From: CALOCN01 sp942491735
Lineage (GTDB): Bacteria > Eisenbacteria > RBG-16-71-46 > JABDJR01
DNA length: 64,000 nt
NCBI GenBank assembly: GCA_942491735.1
Contig: CALOCN010000014.1
Coordinates: forward strand, 1,612,001 to 1,676,000
Direction: 5' to 3'
Under the pieces are notes generated by a model. It ran no database searches and was not told where the DNA came from. It worked only from the letters and a program-made list of their open reading frames with translations. The translations under genes and the position numbers were made by a program. This document shows, one piece after another, positions 59,594 to 64,000 of this stretch (the stretch's first letter is position 1; every line of letters begins with the position of its first letter).

Positions 59594-60990
59594 CCGTCAA
59601 GCGCAGCGAGATCCGATGGCCGGACATGGACACGCTGTACAGCGTGAACGCGGACGGGTCGCGCAACTTCATCCATCCCGCCGATGTGTCGGGAAGGTGG
59701 CAGAGGCGCAAGCACGCGATGTGGGCGCTTCTCATGCTGGTCTATGTCGCCCTGCCCATGATCCCGGTCGGTGGCTGGCCGGCGGTTCACATCGACATCC
59801 CGGGTCGGCAGGCGTTCCTGTTCGGCCAGACCTTCACCAACCAGGATTTCTACCTGGTCTTCTTCATCCTGAGCGGAATCGGGTTCTCGCTGTTCGTGGC
59901 GACCTCCCTGTTCGGCCGGGTGTGGTGCGGGTACGCGTGTCCCCAGACGGTGTTCCTGGAAGGGGTTTACCGTTGGGTGGAGCGGTGGATCGAGGGTTCA
60001 CGTTCGGCCCGCCTGCGTCGCAACAAGGGGCCGTGGACCCCGGACAAGGTGCGGCGCAAGGCGCTCAAGCATGGGCTGTTCGTGGTCTTCTCGGTGGCCA
60101 TTGCCCATGTGTTCCTTTCCTACTTCATTCCCTGGCGGGAACTCCGTCATGTCCTGGTTTCCTCGCCGACCGAGCATCTCCCCGCGTTCCTGTGGACCCT
60201 GGCCTGGACCGGGATTCTCTACTTCAACTACGCGTGGTTCCGGGAGCAGACCTGCCTGATCATCTGTCCCTATGGGCGTCTGCAGAGCGCACTCATCGAC
60301 GCGGACACGGTGATCATCGGGTATGACCGGGGGAGGGGAGAACCGCGCTCCCGGGTCAACGACGACGGGGGGGATTGCGTGGACTGCCATCGTTGCGTGG
60401 TGGTCTGTCCGACCGGGATCGACATCCGCAACGGGATGCAGATGGAGTGCATTGGATGCGCCAACTGCATCGACGCCTGCGACGAGGTCATGGACAAGAT
60501 CCACAGGCCCAGGGGGCTTGTCCGCTACGACTCGCAACGGAGTTTCGAGACCGGAAAGCGCCGGAGCCTCATCCGTCCCCGGGCCTTCGTCTATGCGCTG
60601 CTGGCCCTGGTGGGGCTCGGCGTGGCGTTGTTCGCCGGCAGCCGCCGGCAGCCGTTCGAAGCGAAGCTGCTGCGGGCCCGCGGCATGCCCTACGTGCTGG
60701 AGAACGACCACTTTCGCAATCTCTATACCCTGCGCATCCAGAACAAGGAGGCGCAGGAACGGGTCTATCGGGTGAGCTTCACCGGATCGACCACTCCCTC
60801 CGGGGAAGTGCCCGGGGTCATCCTGCCCCAGGATCGCGTGGTCCTGGCCGGCATGGCCGATACCCGCGTTCCGGTTTTCCTCACCCTGCGCAGGGACCGG
60901 TACGAGGCTCCGTTCCCGGTCGTGTTCACCGTGACCGACTCGGTGAGCGGGGAAGTTCGTGTTGTCGAGGGGAGGTTTCTCGGACCATGA
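59590..60990 (+). CDS. ccoG: CcoG-type cbb3 oxidase accessory ferredoxin
   Basis: 466 residues from a GTG at 59590 that overlaps the ccoP stop (GTGA). Membrane part with CGYACPQTVFLEG and ICPYGRLQSA. Two ferredoxin motifs: CVDCHRCVVVCPTG and CIGCANCIDACDE. C-terminal Ig-like domain after a final membrane segment. CcoG reduces copper during oxidase assembly in Rhodobacter and related systems. The upstream region, 43 bases after the CcoP domain end, holds no other gene. Confidence 0.93.
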   Translation: MTVKRSEIRWPDMDTLYSVNADGSRNFIHPADVSGRWQRRKHAMWALLMLVYVALPMIPVGGWPAVHIDIPGRQAFLFGQTFTNQDFYLVFFILSGIGFSLFVATSLFGRVWCGYACPQTVFLEGVYRWVERWIEGSRSARLRRNKGPWTPDKVRRKALKHGLFVVFSVAIAHVFLSYFIPWRELRHVLVSSPTEHLPAFLWTLAWTGILYFNYAWFREQTCLIICPYGRLQSALIDADTVIIGYDRGRGEPRSRVNDDGGDCVDCHRCVVVCPTGIDIRNGMQMECIGCANCIDACDEVMDKIHRPRGLVRYDSQRSFETGKRRSLIRPRAFVYALLALVGLGVALFAGSRRQPFEAKLLRARGMPYVLENDHFRNLYTLRIQNKEAQERVYRVSFTGSTTPSGEVPGVILPQDRVVLAGMADTRVPVFLTLRRDRYEAPFPVVFTVTDSVSGEVRVVEGRFLGP

Positions 60991-61106
60991 GAGCGCTCTT
61001 TCGTCGTCGCCCCTGGTTGTGGCTTGTCCTGCTCCTGGCGACCAGCATGCTGCTGGATCTTTTCCTGGTTTGGATCGCTGCCTCGGACCCGCCGATCCCG
61101 GTCTAG
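60987..61106 (+). CDS. Minimal CcoH/FixH-like membrane peptide
   Basis: 39 residues: RRPWLWLVLLLATSMLLDL then FLVWIAASDPPIPV. It is only the N-terminal membrane segment of the FixH fold, with the Asp-Pro-Pro that follows it in FixH; the periplasmic Ig-like part is absent. The ATG overlaps the ccoG stop (ATGA). It occupies the position of ccoH in the operon. Either it is a true mini-CcoH or a decayed gene. Confidence 0.6.
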   Translation: MRALFRRRPWLWLVLLLATSMLLDLFLVWIAASDPPIPV

Positions 61107-61131
61107 GCTTGTCGGGCACTTGAAGTCGATT

Positions 61132-61170
61132 ATTGAACAATCGTCGTAAGTCATTGTAAAACAATATAAT
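61132..61170 (+). promoter_or_regulatory. AT-rich promoter with two palindromes before the FHA-kinase operon
   Basis: ATTGAACAAT (61132-61141) and ATTGTAAAACAAT (61153-61165) are palindromes whose centres are about 22 bases apart, or two helical turns. TATAAT follows at 61165-61170. No -35 match is seen at 16-18 bases, which suggests activator dependence. The stretch is much more AT-rich than its surroundings. The next start codon is at 61323. Confidence 0.5.
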
Positions 61171-61322
61171 ATGTAGATTGGTAGTTTCCGAGTTTCCGGT
61201 CGTGTCGGCAAACCTCCTCTCCGCCCCGCGCCTTGTCCTTCAGACGTCCCGTGTCCCAACCGATAACGAGCGGGGGGGCATCACCCCACGCGGTGCCATC
61301 CGGACAAGGAAAGGGACGTCCC

Positions 61323-61874
61323 ATGACCGAAACCAAGATCCTCAAGATCCGTGTGTCCCTCAAGGGACGCCCGGTCCGGACCTACAACTTCAACCAGGAT
61401 GAGATCACCATCGGGCGCAGCCCCGAATGCAGCATCTACCTGGACAACCCCGGGGTCTCGCGGGAGCACGTTCGTATTACCCGGGGGCCCGGCGGCCACT
61501 ACCAGGCCCAGGACCTCCAGAGTGCCAATGGCACGTTTCTCAACGACGAGCCCCTGACCACCGAGTTCCTCATGAACGACGATCTGCTGAGGATCGGGAA
61601 GTTTTCCCTGTGGTTCCGCTACGAAGAGGATCGGCGGGGTGAGGAGCACGAGAACGCGGTCAAGCCTCCCCTGGAGGGGACCACGGTTCTTACCGGTGCC
61701 GAACTGGAACGGATGATGAAGCGGGCGGCACAGGAGAACGACCAGGAGGCAACCCGGATCAACGAACCGGCGGCCGCGCCCCCGTCCACGAAAAGCCGTC
61801 TGTGGGTGGTGGCCACGGTGGCCTTTGCCCTGGGCACCGCGTTCGGGTTCGGTACCACCCGGCTTCTGGGCTGA
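61323..61874 (+). CDS. FHA-domain protein with C-terminal membrane anchor
   Basis: 183 residues. FHA domain about residues 20-110, with the phosphothreonine-binding GRSPEC (31-36), SREHVR (46-51) and QSANGTFLN (66-74) motifs. A charged linker follows, then a membrane segment at the C-terminus (LWVVATVAFALGTAFGFG). It should sit at the inner membrane and read Thr phosphorylation. It is 11 bases before the HEAT-kinase gene, so the kinase is its probable partner. Confidence 0.87.
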   Translation: MTETKILKIRVSLKGRPVRTYNFNQDEITIGRSPECSIYLDNPGVSREHVRITRGPGGHYQAQDLQSANGTFLNDEPLTTEFLMNDDLLRIGKFSLWFRYEEDRRGEEHENAVKPPLEGTTVLTGAELERMMKRAAQENDQEATRINEPAAAPPSTKSRLWVVATVAFALGTAFGFGTTRLLG

Positions 61875-61885
61875 TCCCCGACCTC

Positions 61886-64000
61886 ATGAAGTTCTTTCGC
61901 GGGCTCAAGACGGGGCGCACCCTGCAGAAGCTCCAGGGCGCCGATGCGCTGGGGGCGGACGAACTGCGTGAACTCCAGGAGAAGCTGATCGAATCCGGCC
62001 CCGAGGTCATTCCCGGGCTCTTCGATCTCCTGGGGCACGCGAGCGCGCGCGAGCCCGCCTCGACCGTGCTGACCCGACTGGTGAGCGAGGACAACCTCGC
62101 CTATTTCGTGGAGGCCCTCTCCTCGCCGAGCGCGGCGGTGGTCCAGGGCGCGACCCGGATCCTGTCCCATGCCAAGAACATCGATCCCATGCTGTTCCTG
62201 ACCTGGGTCGGGGAGTCGCGCATTTCCAGGGCGGCGCTCGAGACCATCATGGATGCGCATGCCGATGCGTTTCCCATCGACCGGCTCATGACCGAGTTCG
62301 GTTCGGTGACCAAGGATGTGCGCGCCTACATGTTCCGTATCCTGGAGCGATCCGCGACCCCTTCGGTGATTCCCCGCGCGGTGGTGCTCCTGGAACACGA
62401 CAGCTGGTGGGTGCGCATCTACATGATCAAGCTCCTGGGACGTTTCCAGGAACCGGCGGCGGGTCAGGCGGTGGCGCGCATGCTGGAGGACGACAACAAG
62501 GGGGTGCGTCTGGAGGCGGTGCGTGCGTTGCACCGCGCCCGGGTCCGCGAGGCGGTCCCCGGTCTTGTCCGGTCCCTGCGGGACGCCGACCTCAAGGTGC
62601 AGACCGCGGCCATCGACGCGCTCATGGATCTCGGGGATGTGTCGGCCGTGCCGTTCCTCATCGAGGTCCTCCAGGACGAGTCCGAGTTCGCCCGACGGGC
62701 CGCAGTGGAGGTCCTCAACGCGGTGGCCACCCCGGAAGCGGTGCAGGACCTGGTGCGCGCGCTGCGGGATGCCGACTGGTGGGTGCGGGTCCGTGCCGCG
62801 GACGCCCTGGGAAGCCTGGGCGGGGAGTATGTCGTGGAAGCGGTGGTGGGGCTGCTCGGCGAATCGGATGAGTTCCTGCGTCGCTATGGAGTGGAGATCC
62901 TCAACTCCGTCCCCAGTGAACGTTCCGTGCTGCCCCTCATCGACGCCCTCGAGGACCCCGACTGGTGGGTTCGTGAGCGGGCCATCGACGCCCTGGGCAC
63001 GGCCGGCGACCCGAGGGCGGTGGAGCCCCTGGTCGACCTGTTGGATCGGGGCGGCGAGACCGCCCCGCTGTGTGCGCGGGCCCTGGGGCAGATCGGCGAT
63101 ACCCGGGCCTTGCCCGCGCTGGCCGAGTTGGCCCGGGGAAACGGGTCGGAGGTGGCGACCGAGGCCCGATCCGCTCTGGATGCTTTCCGCTCCCGTACGG
63201 ATCTGAACAGCCGCGACCGTGAGCTGATCCAGGAGGCCCTGGGCAAACGCATCGCCTCGGAACGCGCCGCGGATGCGCCCCTGCGCATGAGCGGCCGCAC
63301 CCTGGGCCCGGAGGCGGGACGCCCTACCGCCGTCCCGCGTCCTTCGGCGCGTCCGCCGGAGCCCGAGCCGCCCGCTCCACCGGAAACCCAGCCGGCGCCC
63401 GCGTCGGCTGCGCGGCGCATGCTCAACTTTTCCGATCTGCCTCCCGACACCATCCTGCTCGATCGCTATCGGGTGATCCGGCGGGTAGGCCAGGGGGGGT
63501 TCGGGTCGGTCTACCTGGTCGAGGACCTCACCGTCGACGATCGCCTCATTCTCAAGATCCTCAATCCACAGTTCAGCGCCGACGACGTTTCCAGCCGGCG
63601 GTTCTTCCAGGAACTCAAGCTCACCCGGCAGATCACCCACGACAACGTCATCCGCATCCACGATCTCCTGGATCTCGAGGGGGCCTACGCGGTCTCCATG
63701 GAGTACTTCGAATCCCGCGACCTGGGGAAGATCCTGGAGCGGGACGGTCGCCTGGCTCCGGGCCGGGCGCTGCGTCTCGCCGTCCAGATGACCCGGGGCC
63801 TGGGCGCCGCCCATGCCTGCGGTATCGTGCACCGGGATGTGAAACCGGGAAACCTTCTGGTGGGCCGGGACGACCGGATCAAGGTGGTGGACTTCGGGTT
63901 GGCTTCGGCCATGGAGGGGGGTGGATCCCGTCTCACCAGGAGCGGCCTTCTTGTGGGAACCCCGGAGTACATGGCTCCGGAACAGATCAGCGAAGGACGG
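61886..64000 (+). CDS. HEAT-repeat Ser/Thr protein kinase, partial
   Basis: 705 codons are visible; the C-terminus is outside. Residues about 40-440 are HEAT/PBS-lyase-like repeats of about 31 residues. Three repeats carry the motif WWVR in the same place (DSWWVRIYMIKLLG, DADWWVRVRAADALG, DPDWWVRERAIDALG). A Pro-rich linker follows (about 475-510). The kinase starts about residue 525: GQGGFGSVYLVED, LILKIL, HRDVKPGN, DFGLAS and GTPEYMAPEQ, all active-site features present. HEAT repeats before the kinase, the reverse of the usual order, suggest docking of substrates. Confidence 0.87.
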   Translation, partial: MKFFRGLKTGRTLQKLQGADALGADELRELQEKLIESGPEVIPGLFDLLGHASAREPASTVLTRLVSEDNLAYFVEALSSPSAAVVQGATRILSHAKNIDPMLFLTWVGESRISRAALETIMDAHADAFPIDRLMTEFGSVTKDVRAYMFRILERSATPSVIPRAVVLLEHDSWWVRIYMIKLLGRFQEPAAGQAVARMLEDDNKGVRLEAVRALHRARVREAVPGLVRSLRDADLKVQTAAIDALMDLGDVSAVPFLIEVLQDESEFARRAAVEVLNAVATPEAVQDLVRALRDADWWVRVRAADALGSLGGEYVVEAVVGLLGESDEFLRRYGVEILNSVPSERSVLPLIDALEDPDWWVRERAIDALGTAGDPRAVEPLVDLLDRGGETAPLCARALGQIGDTRALPALAELARGNGSEVATEARSALDAFRSRTDLNSRDRELIQEALGKRIASERAADAPLRMSGRTLGPEAGRPTAVPRPSARPPEPEPPAPPETQPAPASAARRMLNFSDLPPDTILLDRYRVIRRVGQGGFGSVYLVEDLTVDDRLILKILNPQFSADDVSSRRFFQELKLTRQITHDNVIRIHDLLDLEGAYAVSMEYFESRDLGKILERDGRLAPGRALRLAVQMTRGLGAAHACGIVHRDVKPGNLLVGRDDRIKVVDFGLASAMEGGGSRLTRSGLLVGTPEYMAPEQISEGR

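Noticed and set aside
1..64000. CRISPR arrays, tRNA or rRNA genes, transposases, phage or integrase genes
   Set aside because: None was recognised in a reading of both strands. A covariance-model and repeat search would be needed to exclude short or degenerate ones.

Overview
This is a high-GC, gene-dense bacterial chromosomal segment with no tRNA, rRNA, CRISPR array, insertion sequence or phage gene that I can recognise. Many operon junctions overlap by 1-13 bases (ATGA, GTGA). The gene content is mixed: a fused CcoN-CcoO oxidase, a GldA/GldF/GldG-type ABC operon with a DUF4340 protein, many lipoproteins and secreted beta-propellers, eukaryote-like Ser/Thr kinases with FHA, HEAT and propeller partners, and both subunits of the archaeal-type topoisomerase VI. 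I infer a poorly cultured lineage near the FCB group (for example Eisenbacteria, Krumholzibacteriota or Gemmatimonadota). The window alone does not fix the phylum.

Layout. 1-8.4 kb: the 5' part of a secreted E-set/Ig-like protein, a 69-residue histone-fold protein, two small lipoproteins, a short-chain fatty acid transporter with a membrane partner, a LeuA-family synthase, an RlmI-like rRNA methyltransferase and a DUF547 protein. 8.4-12.7 kb: four-gene Gld-type ABC operon with a near-consensus promoter. 12.8-19.3 kb: tandem STAS proteins, an EF-G-like GTPase, YebC, YihY, a DUF2203 protein and a GIY-YIG protein. 19.3-24.4 kb: a secreted GH13 amylase with five N-terminal starch-binding-like domains, ruvC-ruvA and a 31-residue ribosomal-type peptide. 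24.6-35.1 kb: a sulfatase-like lipoprotein, a peptidyl-prolyl isomerase lipoprotein, two half-size ABC exporters with a beta-helix protein, and a pair of M16 peptidases. 35.3-38.9 kb: topoisomerase VI B, a KynB-like cyclase and topoisomerase VI A in one operon. 38.9-46 kb: an MsrP-like molybdoenzyme, then a cluster that joins an MbnP/MbnH pair, a cytochrome with a CX4CH heme site and three NHL-propeller lipoproteins. 46-50 kb: AAA ATPase, glycosyltransferase, P5C dehydrogenase and NAD-type isocitrate dehydrogenase. 50.2-61.1 kb: cbb3 oxidase biogenesis and structural genes (ccoI, S, NO, Q, P, G and a minimal ccoH-like gene), with a DsbD_2/SafE-like gene and a kinase-propeller gene upstream. 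61.3-64 kb: an FHA protein and a HEAT-repeat Ser/Thr kinase that runs off the window.

How the genes work together. The cco block encodes a microaerobic terminal oxidase with its copper and maturation factors. Its AT-rich leader carries an inverted repeat that could be a redox-regulator site. The MbnP/MbnH cluster suggests extracytoplasmic copper handling through tryptophan oxidation, linked here to NHL propellers. The histone-fold protein and topoisomerase VI, whose B subunit carries an H1-like tail, suggest unusual chromosome organisation. The strongest candidates for something undescribed are the NHL-cytochrome-MbnP-MbnH cluster and the histone plus topoisomerase VI combination.
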